Part shown: positions 25,308-33,565 of the stretch, piece by piece
How positions within the stretch are numbered: the first letter of the stretch is position 1
Layout of the letters: every line of letters starts with the position of its first letter
Assembly (NCBI RefSeq): GCF_900088415.1
Contig: NZ_FLLQ01000001.1
Span: 1,116,001-1,180,000, forward strand
DNA length: 64,000 nt
From: Vibrio mediterranei
Lineage (GTDB): Bacteria > Pseudomonadota > Gammaproteobacteria > Enterobacterales > Vibrionaceae
Reading direction: 5' to 3'
Translations under genes and position numbers: made by a program
Notes under the pieces: generated by a model
Database searches by the model: none
The model's input: the letters and a program-made list of their open reading frames with translations, nothing else
What the model was told of the DNA's origin: nothing

Positions 25308-27446
25308 TTATAGTGTCTCCTGCTCAATCGCGAAACAGCCAACCCAAGAGTAGGTTTTGCCTGCGATCTCAGCATTGTTGGTTGTATCTTTAGTAACTTG
25401 TGGGTTGTTGCTCACCATTAGCGTAAAGCGAGAGGTTTCCGTTTCAATCTCTACCACTGACGCTTGCGCGTTGTGACCAACAACTTGGATATTTTTAACG
25501 CTACCACGGGCACTGACCGATTGCTCAAACTCTTCGTTGAAGTAACCGTGTGTCTCAATTACCGATGCAAATAGAGTGTCTTCACCCTTAGTGCGAAGAA
25601 TAAAGCTTTGCTCACTACGTAGGTTAAAGCTTGGGTCATTGGCGCCCGTGCGAGTGAAGATAACCTCGCCATTGTCATTCGAGCTGGTACCTAGCCAAGT
25701 ATAGTAGCTGTCTTCTTGTAGCCAGCTGACTAGCGCCGTCTCGTTTGCTTCGCCTTGTGCTACATTCCAAAGGTGGCGATAGCCAAGCTCTTCGCTCAAT
25801 ACGTTGAGCTCTTTATGTGCCTGGTATTCAAAGTTGGTGCGGATCACCTGACCATCAAACTGATGCGAATAATCGTACTGGTGCTCACCTTCGCCTGTTA
25901 GGCGAAATAGATCGATGAGTAATGGCGCTTCAAGATCGTCATGTTTCAACATGAACACGCTGCGCTGCTGCTGTACACCGTCGTAGTGCTCATTAGCAAA
26001 AGCACTCATACCAACGATCTGCTCGTTGTCTGCAGCAAAGAAGTGTGGCAGACCGTGTACGCTGTCAGCACGCTCTACGTCAAAGTAGTTTTGGCACGTT
26101 TCGTCAACCGTCACTGCGTTGTGAGCAATCGTCTGACGAGCATAGGTTTTGTTCTCGTCTAGGTAGCGTCCACCAAACTTAGGTTCAACGTTAACCCAAC
26201 GGCCAAAGCCGTATTCACGAAGCACTTCTTTACCTCGGTTGAAGTAAGAAATACCCAGCGTATCAAAGTTGCCATGTCCCATGCCGTGCTGACCATAGTT
26301 CATCACTAGCTGAAATACGTCTTTGTTCTTGTCTTGGACACGCATAAAGCCTTGCGCACCACGGTCACCATTTGGTCCTTCGTTTAACTCAACGCTTGGC
26401 CAGAATGGAAGACCCACATCAGTTGCTTTTTCAAACGCTTGTGATAGCTCTAGACCACAACCGTGAACCCACACAGAGTCTTGGATCTTCGCCATACCGA
26501 GTAGGTTATCGTTGATACCATAGTGCTTCGCGTACTGACTTACTGCGACCTGCACACCCGCATCATTGATGCTCATGGTGCGAGATGCATCGTTAAGTGC
26601 TGGGAACTGACCATTTGGGTAGGCCGTTGCTAGCATCGCCTCAACCGTGTTACCAATCACACCATCTTTGTAATTGAAGATGTCGAGTTCTGGCATATGA
26701 CGATGAAGAACCTCAGCAAACACACACAGTGGACGAATCGCATAGCGGTGGTAATAAGGACCTTCAATGTAGTAACCCGACGGAGCAAACAGCTGAGTGA
26801 TCTGCGCTAGGAAACCACCCGTGCCGTTGTTCTCAAGACCAAATACGGATTTCTCTAGGAACTCACGACGGTTAACCGCTAGGCCACAAATACCAACGGC
26901 CGCTACTGCCCAAACACCGTGGTTATGAATACGGTCGAAATCATGGCCGTATTTCACAGTGAACATGTCCAGCATTGGGTTAAACAGACGGTCAACCACG
27001 TTCTGGCGTTCTTCTTCACTCATGGTTGCGGCAACACATGAGTATGCAAGGCTAGTAAACATTAGCCATACGTGTTCGTTTAGAATTTGGTGGAACAGAC
27101 GCCCTGTTGGGTTCGTGTTCTTTTGAACATGAAAATCGAAGGTGAGATATAGGTCTGCATACATTGCCAGTAAATCACGCACAAACTTAGCGTAACGATC
27201 ATCCCCCGTAATGAGGAACATACGACCCGCTAGGTTCATGTAAGTATAGTTTTGCTTGTGGCGGTTGTGCTCGTAGCCACCTGCTTCACCGTGACCTGGT
27301 ACTTCAAGAGGAAGCTTCATGAATGCTTCAACATCTTTGATGGCTTTTGCAATCGCTTTTCCCATTAAGGTATCGCGACCGAGCTCTCTTCGTAATTGCT
27401 CTATTTCGTCTTCGTTTAACAGTATGGGTTGAACCAATGTGGACAT
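25308..27446 (-). CDS. Polysaccharide lyase family 17 oligoalginate lyase (copy 2)
   Basis: First gene of the minus-strand lyase operon, 712 residues, with no signal peptide. It aligns with copy 1 throughout: EVPGHGEAGGYEHNRHKQNY near the start, IHNHGVWAVAAVGICG (Asn175, His176), GPYYHRYAIRP, RWVNVEPKFGGRY and TIAHNAVTVDE. It differs at the motif that in copy 1 is HGHYD: here it is HGNFD (391-395), so the second His, expected near the metal or active site, is Asn. This may mark a different subgroup or cleavage preference (M versus G ends). The ATG at 27446 with an upstream GAGG is preferred to a TTG 12 bases upstream. Operator-like palindromes lie 45-75 bases upstream. Confidence 0.9.
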   Translation of the reverse strand: MSTLVQPILLNEDEIEQLRRELGRDTLMGKAIAKAIKDVEAFMKLPLEVPGHGEAGGYEHNRHKQNYTYMNLAGRMFLITGDDRYAKFVRDLLAMYADLYLTFDFHVQKNTNPTGRLFHQILNEHVWLMFTSLAYSCVAATMSEEERQNVVDRLFNPMLDMFTVKYGHDFDRIHNHGVWAVAAVGICGLAVNRREFLEKSVFGLENNGTGGFLAQITQLFAPSGYYIEGPYYHRYAIRPLCVFAEVLHRHMPELDIFNYKDGVIGNTVEAMLATAYPNGQFPALNDASRTMSINDAGVQVAVSQYAKHYGINDNLLGMAKIQDSVWVHGCGLELSQAFEKATDVGLPFWPSVELNEGPNGDRGAQGFMRVQDKNKDVFQLVMNYGQHGMGHGNFDTLGISYFNRGKEVLREYGFGRWVNVEPKFGGRYLDENKTYARQTIAHNAVTVDETCQNYFDVERADSVHGLPHFFAADNEQIVGMSAFANEHYDGVQQQRSVFMLKHDDLEAPLLIDLFRLTGEGEHQYDYSHQFDGQVIRTNFEYQAHKELNVLSEELGYRHLWNVAQGEANETALVSWLQEDSYYTWLGTSSNDNGEVIFTRTGANDPSFNLRSEQSFILRTKGEDTLFASVIETHGYFNEEFEQSVSARGSVKNIQVVGHNAQASVVEIETETSRFTLMVSNNPQVTKDTTNNAEIAGKTYSWVGCFAIEQETL

Positions 27447-27490
27447 TTTCACCCTCAAAATCTATTGAATCTATAAATCCGACCCATATA

Positions 27491-27521
27491 AAGTAATACA
27501 ATATGCATTATTGTCATACAA
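27491..27521. promoter_or_regulatory. Two candidate GntR operators, PL17 side
   Basis: AAGTAATACAA at 27491-27501 and the full palindrome TTGTCATACAA at 27511-27521, centre spacing 20 bases (about two helical turns), 45-75 bases upstream of the PL17 start. Confidence 0.6.
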
Positions 27522-27670
27522 GAAATCAGACAAAAGTGGACATTAGTCACATTTAACCAAGGATGTGCGATATGAACACTACTATTCACGGGCACAAACT
27601 GGTAAATTACACATTATTAAAACGGCGTTTTAATAATAAAACAGATCAAGATCACATTGCAGTAAGCTTA

Positions 27671-27681
27671 TTGTATTACAA
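27671..27681. promoter_or_regulatory. Candidate GntR operator, kdgF2 side
   Basis: Palindrome TTGTATTACAA preceded by AGCTTA, 72 bases before the kdgF2 start. The symporter C site has the same AGCTTA prefix. Confidence 0.65.
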
Positions 27682-27752
27682 ATTAATAAATCTGCTTATT
27701 ATGACGTCAACGAATTTAAGAGTAGACATTAACTTGGTCTAGGAGGCAGTTA

Positions 27753-28088
27753 GTGCACCGTTTTTTCTCTGCTGATGAACACCCCTGGGAACAGGTGAGT
27801 CAAGGCATCAAACGTAAGATTGTCGGCTTTACCGATGATCTGATGGCGATGCATCTTTGTTACGACAAAGGAGCAAGCGGTACGATACATAGGCATGAAA
27901 TACACGATCAGATTGTTTATGTCGTTAGTGGCCGTTTTGAAGCTATCGTCGATGGGCAAAAGCGTGAGTTAAAGGCGGGTGATGCATTTATGGTGAAAAA
28001 GCTTCTTGACCATGGCACCACCGCACTAGAACAGGATAGTGTTCTACTCGATATTTTTTCTCCTTCACGTGAAGACTTTTTAAGTTAA
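27753..28088 (+). CDS. kdgF: KdgF-like cupin (unsaturated uronate linearisation), copy 2
   Basis: 111-residue cupin paralogous to 11058-11378. The metal motif is IHRHEIHDQIVYVVSGRFEA, then AGDAFMVKKLLDHGTTALE and the KdgF-type end DIFSPSREDFLS. The start is GTG at 27753, fixed by an ideal AGGAGG site seven bases upstream. It is the first gene of the operon kdgF-kdgK-eda, directly upstream of the KDG kinase. This fits its job of opening the unsaturated uronate produced by the divergent PL17 lyases. Confidence 0.87.
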   Translation: MHRFFSADEHPWEQVSQGIKRKIVGFTDDLMAMHLCYDKGASGTIHRHEIHDQIVYVVSGRFEAIVDGQKRELKAGDAFMVKKLLDHGTTALEQDSVLLDIFSPSREDFLS

Positions 28089-28113
28089 TCACTCCAAAGT
28101 GGGATCGCACACA

Positions 28114-29043
28114 ATGAACCAATACAAAATCGCCATCATCGGCGAATGCATGGTAGAACTACAGCGCAAAGGTGACCTTTTAAAACAAGCCTTTGGCGGT
28201 GATACGCTCAATACTGCACTATATCTATCTCGGCTAACTCATGCTCACGACATTAAAGTAAGTTACATTACAGCACTAGGTAACGATCCGTTCTCTGCTG
28301 AGATGATAGAGAGCTGGAATCAAGAAGGTATCGATACAAGCTTAATTCTGCGCCTTAATGACAAAATGCCAGGCCTATACCACATTGAAACCGATGAAAC
28401 TGGTGAGCGTACCTTCTTTTATTGGCGAAATGATGCAGCGGCCAAATTCGTTTTCGACCAACAAGAATCAGAACAACTCATCGACACCTTATTAGGTTAC
28501 GATGCGGTTTACTTAAGTGGTATTACCCTTGCGATCCTGACTGATTCAGGACGCGATAAATTGTTCGGCTTCCTAAAAGCATTTAAAGAAAAAGGCGGGC
28601 ATGTCTTCTTTGACAACAACTTCCGCCCGAAATTGTGGGCAGATCAGCTCACAGCAATCAATACTTACAAAGCGATGCTTAGCTATACCGATACTGCCTT
28701 GTTAACATTTGAAGATGAACAGGCGTTGTTTGGTGACATGTTTGTTGAGCAATGTATTGAACGCACAAGCGAAGCTGGCGTCTCAGAAATTGCTATTAAG
28801 CGAGGTGCAAAAGATTGCTTGGTTATTGTGAACGATCAGGCTAATTACGTCGCACCTAAACCAGTTGACAATATTATCGACACCACTGCAGCTGGCGACT
28901 CGTTTAGCGCAGGTTACCTAGCGAAACGCCTAACTGGCGGCGATGCTCTAAAGTCAGCCGCAATGGGTCACAAAGTCGCAGGTACGGTTATTCAGCATCG
29001 CGGTGCCATTATTCCCAAGAACGCAACACCAACTCTTGATTAG
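28114..29043 (+). CDS. kdgK: 2-keto-3-deoxygluconate (KDG) kinase
   Basis: Phosphorylates KDG to KDPG with ATP; PfkB/ribokinase family, cytoplasm, 309 residues. The N-terminal family signature is visible (IIGECMVELQ and QAFGGDTLNTALYLSRL). The C-terminal signature DTTAAGDSFSAGYLAKRL carries the catalytic Asp and anion hole. The ATG at 28114 is preferred because it places the beta-strand start (YKIAIIGE) as in other KdgK proteins; a GTG 15 bases upstream is possible and the ribosome site is weak for both. It lies between kdgF2 and eda in one transcription unit. Confidence 0.94.
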   Translation: MNQYKIAIIGECMVELQRKGDLLKQAFGGDTLNTALYLSRLTHAHDIKVSYITALGNDPFSAEMIESWNQEGIDTSLILRLNDKMPGLYHIETDETGERTFFYWRNDAAAKFVFDQQESEQLIDTLLGYDAVYLSGITLAILTDSGRDKLFGFLKAFKEKGGHVFFDNNFRPKLWADQLTAINTYKAMLSYTDTALLTFEDEQALFGDMFVEQCIERTSEAGVSEIAIKRGAKDCLVIVNDQANYVAPKPVDNIIDTTAAGDSFSAGYLAKRLTGGDALKSAAMGHKVAGTVIQHRGAIIPKNATPTLD

Positions 29044-29056
29044 TAGGACAAATAAA

Positions 29057-29680
29057 ATGACGACATTAAACGAACAGCTAGCAAGCTTGAAAGTAATTCC
29101 AGTAATTGCCATCAACAAAGTTGAAGACGCTATTCCACTAGGCAAAGCGTTGGTTGACAACGGTATGCCATGCGCTGAAATTACGTTCCGCACTGAGTGT
29201 GCAGCTGAAGCTATCGCTGTAATGCGTAAAGAGTTCCCTGAAATGCTTATCGGCGCAGGTACTGTGCTGACTAACGCGCAGGTTGACCAAGCAATTGAAG
29301 CGGGTGTTGATTTCATCGTAAGTCCTGGCTTTAACCCACGAACAGTCCAATATTGTTTGGATAAAAACGTACCAATTGTACCGGGCGTAAATAACCCAAG
29401 CCTTGTTGAGCAAGCAATGGAGATGGGCTTACGTACCCTTAAGTTTTTCCCTGCAGAACCTTCAGGTGGCGTAAACATGCTAAAAGCACTCACGGCGGTT
29501 TACCCAGTAAAATTCATGCCTACAGGCGGTGTAAGCCTCAAGAACGTCGACGACTATCTGTCTATCAAGTCAGTATTGGCTTGTGGCGGTACATGGATGG
29601 TTCCTACCAACCTAATAGACGAAGGTCGCTGGGAAGAACTCGGTCAACTGGTTAAAGATGCAGTTGCACACGTAAACTAA
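29057..29680 (+). CDS. eda: KHG/KDPG aldolase
   Basis: Splits KDPG to pyruvate and glyceraldehyde-3-phosphate, the last step of alginate and uronate breakdown here. It has 207 residues, a class I TIM-barrel aldolase. The catalytic Glu lies in AEITFRTECAAEAI, the phosphate and loop region in IGAGTVLTNAQVDQA, and the Schiff-base Lys in TLKFFPAEPSGG. The ATG at 29057 with AGGA upstream gives the family start (LNEQLASLKVIPVIAI); the longer frame overlapping kdgK is rejected. It ends the operon and is followed by a clean terminator. Confidence 0.96.
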   Translation: MTTLNEQLASLKVIPVIAINKVEDAIPLGKALVDNGMPCAEITFRTECAAEAIAVMRKEFPEMLIGAGTVLTNAQVDQAIEAGVDFIVSPGFNPRTVQYCLDKNVPIVPGVNNPSLVEQAMEMGLRTLKFFPAEPSGGVNMLKALTAVYPVKFMPTGGVSLKNVDDYLSIKSVLACGGTWMVPTNLIDEGRWEELGQLVKDAVAHVN

Positions 29681-29712
29681 TCCGTATTGACCTTGCAGTT
29701 TAATTCGGGAAT

Positions 29713-29738
29713 TAGCGAGCCATTGGCTCGCTTTTTTT
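29713..29738 (+). terminator. Terminator of the kdgF-kdgK-eda operon
   Basis: GCGAGCC-ATT-GGCTCGC stem followed by seven T, 35 bases after the eda stop. Confidence 0.92.
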
Positions 29739-30013
29739 GTCCCACAATAAGTGCATATCTGCCCACTTTCGCTTGAAGTCTTCACCGTTTGAAAAAGCAT
29801 AGGCGTAACAACCGCACAATAGGCAAAGCAAATTCAAATATAACTCGTTCATAACTCGTTGATTTGTATTAGAGTTAATTTGTGAGGATTTATGTATCGT
29901 TTTCCACACAAAATAAAGATGCGTCTCCCATCACACTTTAAGCTTATTGTAATACAAAACTACAAGAGGATTATTTACTATAATCGTCAGTATGAATGAT
30001 ATAAGGCTGAAAC
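29739..30013 (+). promoter_or_regulatory. Promoter region of symporter C with candidate GntR operator
   Basis: AT-rich leader of 275 bases without a supported ORF. The full palindrome TTGTAATACAA lies at 29947-29957, 57 bases before the start codon, again preceded by AGCTTA. Confidence 0.6.
29947..29957. promoter_or_regulatory. Candidate GntR operator, symporter C promoter
   Basis: Perfect palindrome TTGTAATACAA in the context AGCTTA-TTGTAATACAA-AA, almost identical to the kdgF2 site. Confidence 0.65.
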
Positions 30014-31768
30014 ATGACTATTGATACTCTTGTAGTACTCGCCTACTTCTTTTTCCTGATCGCTATCGGTTGGATGTTCCGTAAATTCACCACGTCGACC
30101 AGTGATTACTTTAGAGGTGGCGGTAAGATGTTATGGTGGATGGTAGGTGCTACCGCTTTCATGACACAGTTTTCAGCATGGACGTTTACAGGTGCCGCAG
30201 GACGCGCGTTCAACGACGGTTTCGTTGTTGTAATCCTATTCTTAGCCAATGCATTTGGCTACTTCATGAACTACCTCTACTTCGCACCAAAATTCCGTCA
30301 GTTACGAGTAGTAACGGCAATTGAAGCGATTCGTCAACGCTTCGGTAAAACTTCAGAGCAGTTCTTCACTTGGGCTGGTATGCCAGACAGCTTGATCTCA
30401 GCCGGTATTTGGTTGAACGGTCTAGCAATCTTCGTGGCAGCTGTATTCAACATCCCAATGGAAGCAACAATCGTTGTTACTGGTCTAGTACTGATGCTAA
30501 TGGCAGTAACAGGTGGTTCATGGGCGGTCGTAGCATCTGACTTCATGCAGATGTTGGTCATCATGGCTGTGACAATCACCTGTGCAGTTGCAGCGTACTT
30601 CCACGGTGGTGGTCTAGGAAATATCGTAGATAATTTCCAAGGCGACTTCATGATGGGTAATAACCTGAACTATGTGAGCATCTTTATCCTTTGGGTAGTG
30701 TTCATCTTCGTTAAACAGTTCGGTGTTATGAACAACAGCATCAACGCTTACCGTTACCTATGTGCTAAAGACAGTGAGAACGCGCGTAAAGCGGCTGGTC
30801 TAGCCTGTATCCTAATGGTCGTTGGCCCACTAATTTGGTTCCTACCACCATGGTACGTAGCAGCATTTATGCCTGACTTTGCTGAGCAATATGGTTCAGT
30901 AGGCGGTGACGCGGCATACCTAGCATTTGTGCAGAACGTAATGCCAGCAGGCATGGTAGGTCTACTTATGTCAGCTATGTTCGCGGCGACTATGTCTTCG
31001 ATGGACTCTGGTCTAAACCGTAATGCTGGTATCTTTGTGATGAACTTCTACAGCCCTATTGTTCGCCCTCACGCGTCTCAAAAAGAGCTAGTTATAGTAA
31101 GTAAACTTACCACTATCATGATGGGCTTTATCATCATCGGTATCGGTTTGTTTATTAACTCATTGCGTCACCTGAGCCTATTCGACATCGTATTGAACGT
31201 TGGAGCGCTTATCGGCTTCCCAATGCTTATCCCTGTGCTACTTGGTATGTGGATTCGCAAAACGCCAGATTGGGCTGGTTGGGCAACACTTATCGTCGGT
31301 GGCTTCGTTTCTTACATCTTCGGTATCTCACTACAAGCAGAAGACATCGAGCACCTGTTCGGTTTGGAGCAAGCTCTAACAGGTCGTGAGTGGGGAGATC
31401 TTAAAGTTGGATTGAGCTTAGCAGCACACGTTGTGTTCACTGGTGGCTTCTTCATCCTAACGACTAAATTCTACCGAGGACTATCGCCTGAGCGTGAGAA
31501 AGAAGTAGAACAGTTATTTACCAACTGGAATACCCCGATTGTTGCAGAAGGTGAAGAGCAGCAAAATCTAGATACTAAACAACGTTCAATGCTAGGTAAA
31601 CTTATCAGTGTGGCTGGTTTCGGTATCCTTGCTATGGCTCTAATTCCAAATGAACCAACAGGACGCCTATTGTTCCTACTTTGCGGTTCAATGGTACTGA
31701 CTGTGGGAATCCTATTGGTTAACGCATCTAAATCTGGTTCAACGAAAAAAGCGCAAATTGCGAGCTAA
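30014..31768 (+). CDS. Sodium:solute symporter (SSS family), alginate-oligomer/uronate transporter C
   Basis: 584-residue Na+ symporter very close to transporter A. It shares SDYFRGGGKMLWWMVGATAF, FMTQFSAWTFTGAAGRAF, NYLYFAPKFRQLRVVT and MSSMDSGLNRNAGIFVMNFY. Differences concentrate in the loop after TM7 (MPDFAEQYGSVGGDAAYL) and in the cytoplasmic tail. It is monocistronic with its own operator-like site and terminator. Two near-identical carriers plus the divergent B suggest that uptake capacity, and perhaps oligomer size or M/G preference, is split among them. The substrate is inferred from context. Confidence 0.9.
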   Translation: MTIDTLVVLAYFFFLIAIGWMFRKFTTSTSDYFRGGGKMLWWMVGATAFMTQFSAWTFTGAAGRAFNDGFVVVILFLANAFGYFMNYLYFAPKFRQLRVVTAIEAIRQRFGKTSEQFFTWAGMPDSLISAGIWLNGLAIFVAAVFNIPMEATIVVTGLVLMLMAVTGGSWAVVASDFMQMLVIMAVTITCAVAAYFHGGGLGNIVDNFQGDFMMGNNLNYVSIFILWVVFIFVKQFGVMNNSINAYRYLCAKDSENARKAAGLACILMVVGPLIWFLPPWYVAAFMPDFAEQYGSVGGDAAYLAFVQNVMPAGMVGLLMSAMFAATMSSMDSGLNRNAGIFVMNFYSPIVRPHASQKELVIVSKLTTIMMGFIIIGIGLFINSLRHLSLFDIVLNVGALIGFPMLIPVLLGMWIRKTPDWAGWATLIVGGFVSYIFGISLQAEDIEHLFGLEQALTGREWGDLKVGLSLAAHVVFTGGFFILTTKFYRGLSPEREKEVEQLFTNWNTPIVAEGEEQQNLDTKQRSMLGKLISVAGFGILAMALIPNEPTGRLLFLLCGSMVLTVGILLVNASKSGSTKKAQIAS

Positions 31769-31785
31769 TCATTGAACTCAACAGA

Positions 31786-31821
31786 AAGCCGCGCAGAGTC
31801 TTCTCTGGGCGGCTTTTTTTT
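31786..31821 (+). terminator. Terminator of symporter C
   Basis: AAGCCGC...GCGGCTT stem with an inner AGAG/CTCT stem, followed by a run of T. Confidence 0.9.
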
Positions 31822-31839
31822 GCTAAACGTAAGTGAAAG

Positions 31840-32787
31840 TTAGTCCATCATTTCCTTCATACACATCTCACACAACTGTGGTTTCGGTCTTGTTCGCTGA
31901 TACTTTAACCAAAACTCAGGTTCGGCTTTGGTGACAAAAATCCCGCCAAGCAAAGGTAAAAGTAGACCCACAGATACTAACGAGATCGAGTTCCCAGCAA
32001 TCCATGTAGAAATACTCAATGCGATAAGCGGAAAGAACAGAAAACAGATCGAAGCAGTAAACGGCGTAGACACCTGACCTAATTTGAAATACGCCACAAT
32101 GCCGCCGACACTAGCAAATACCCCTAGGTACAACACCGCTGTCATCGAGTCCAATGTGAACAGGCTTATGTCTGGTTGCTCAATCACCCAAGAAGTGAAC
32201 AACAAAAACAATGACGCAAGAAAGCTTGGTACCGCATTATAGGTCAGCACTGGCGTGCCTTTGCAAAACCGTTCCATAAACACATACATAACTGCATGAA
32301 TCGCTACCGCCCCCCCTAGGGCAGCAAAGCCAACCAAGTAGTTTTTGCCTCCCAATTTCATCTCTGTCGCCAGAATCAGAATGAGACTTAACACCGCGAC
32401 TAGCAGTCCTGCGATTTGAACTTTTCGCAGGCGTAAACCAAGAAACAGGCTCGACATAACCATCACCGCAATCGGCATGTTGGCGAAGATAATCGAAGCC
32501 AACCCAGAGGAAATATATTGCTCGCCAAATATCATCAACGTAAACGGAATCGCAAAGTAGAAAATGGCGACCACATACATCCACGCTCGCTTTCCTTTAG
32601 GAAAGAATAATGGTTGTTTTAGGTATTTCGCCAGCATCACCAATAGAGGGGCAGCGATGAGAAAACGCATCCCCGTTGCGAAAATTGGTGGAATAGTCTG
32701 AACGGCTACTTCCATTGCAAACCACGTCGTCCCCCAAATAAGGCACACAGAGACAAACAGTAAAATAGGTAGCTGTTTATGCGACAT
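31840..32787 (-). CDS. EamA-family (DMT) transporter
   Basis: Inner-membrane carrier of the drug/metabolite transporter superfamily, 315 residues with ten predicted helices in two EamA repeats. Repeat 1 starts at LLFVSVCLIWGTTWFAMEVA, with the usual Trp-Gly near the first helix, and repeat 2 at GFAALGGAVAIHAVMYVFME. The last 25 residues are cytoplasmic and end in a CEMCMK motif, unusual for the family and perhaps a metal or redox site. The ATG at 32787 has an ideal GGAGG site. It converges with symporter C. The substrate cannot be inferred. Confidence 0.88.
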   Translation of the reverse strand: MSHKQLPILLFVSVCLIWGTTWFAMEVAVQTIPPIFATGMRFLIAAPLLVMLAKYLKQPLFFPKGKRAWMYVVAIFYFAIPFTLMIFGEQYISSGLASIIFANMPIAVMVMSSLFLGLRLRKVQIAGLLVAVLSLILILATEMKLGGKNYLVGFAALGGAVAIHAVMYVFMERFCKGTPVLTYNAVPSFLASLFLLFTSWVIEQPDISLFTLDSMTAVLYLGVFASVGGIVAYFKLGQVSTPFTASICFLFFPLIALSISTWIAGNSISLVSVGLLLPLLGGIFVTKAEPEFWLKYQRTRPKPQLCEMCMKEMMD

Positions 32788-32983
32788 CACAACCTCCTAA
32801 TTTACTACAACGAATGAGATAGCACAGAGACATGGCATTGAGCTTGCCACAAGCTTTGGATTTAGTTTTCATTTTTTATTCCCATCACAGGACGGTGCAA
32901 ATAGCTTTATTTGCACGCACAACAAGTTCGCGTGAATAATCACACAATAAAATTGTTAACAGCGAAGCGCTGTAAGATAGGAA
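32788..32983. other. Gap with two hairpins between the EamA and Cys-rich genes
   Basis: Perfect stem GTGCAAATA/TATTTGCAC at 32895-32916 and ACAGCG-AAG-CGCTGT at 32959-32973. The second may be a weak terminator for the Cys-rich gene on the minus strand. No ORF. Confidence 0.4.
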
Positions 32984-33355
32984 CTAGGCGATGGGAGGCC
33001 GGTAGAGTGAGTGCATATCTGCGCTCGTATAAAGACTAGCCAGTCTTTGTGTGAGTTCATAACGATACGGAGCAAGGCGAGAATCTTGTGACGTCTCAAC
33101 TAAAGCAGAGCCTGATGCGTGACCATGGGAACAACACTGCTTTTCGAAGCAGGTTCCTCCAGGCTCACAACAGCCTGAGTCCTTAGTTTGCAATGTATCG
33201 GAGGTGATACCGCAGAACTTCACATGGATGACTTGCGCCATGCTCAGTGTTGATTGCGGTAACGAGACTTCTGCACGCACTGCTCCACTGGATAATACGA
33301 ATATTACCAGTATCGCTAGCAAGCTACAGATTGTAGATACGCTTTTAGCGAGCAT
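32984..33355 (-). CDS. Cys-rich exported protein, possibly metal-related
   Basis: 123 residues, not recognised as a named family. An N-terminal signal peptide (hydrophobic stretch at about 8-25, cleavage near VRA-E) indicates export. The mature part has a cluster GCCEPGGTCFEKQCCSHGHA with five Cys and two His, plus an earlier VKFCG, well suited to bind copper, zinc or an iron-sulfur group. The end SLYRPPIA resembles the C-terminal tails of some small copper-handling exported proteins; that link is only suggestive. The ATG at 33355 is preferred to the GTG directly before it. It stands alone on the minus strand, with about 200 bases of non-coding sequence on each side. Confidence 0.65.
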   Translation of the reverse strand: MLAKSVSTICSLLAILVIFVLSSGAVRAEVSLPQSTLSMAQVIHVKFCGITSDTLQTKDSGCCEPGGTCFEKQCCSHGHASGSALVETSQDSRLAPYRYELTQRLASLYTSADMHSLYRPPIA

Positions 33356-33565
33356 CACAACGTCTCATTCAAATAAGTAGAAAAAACACTTAAAAATTCT
33401 GAGTCTGAAGATACCTATCCAAGCTGGAACACACAATAGCCTTTGAGACGACTTTACATTTTTTTACGCGAATTTGGTGACCTGTATTAGCGCAACGATA
33501 CCTTTGTGTGAATAACGCTACTTTGTAGAAATAACGTTAACTTGCACCATCGCTCTCGTGCATCA

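Larger units (their letters stand above)
27447..27752. promoter_or_regulatory. Divergent promoter region, PL17 operon / kdgF2-kdgK-eda operon
   Basis: About 300 AT-rich bases between two catabolic operons. They contain three operator-like palindromes and a GATCACATT element near 27650 that may be half of a CRP site. No ORF is supported. Confidence 0.6.
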
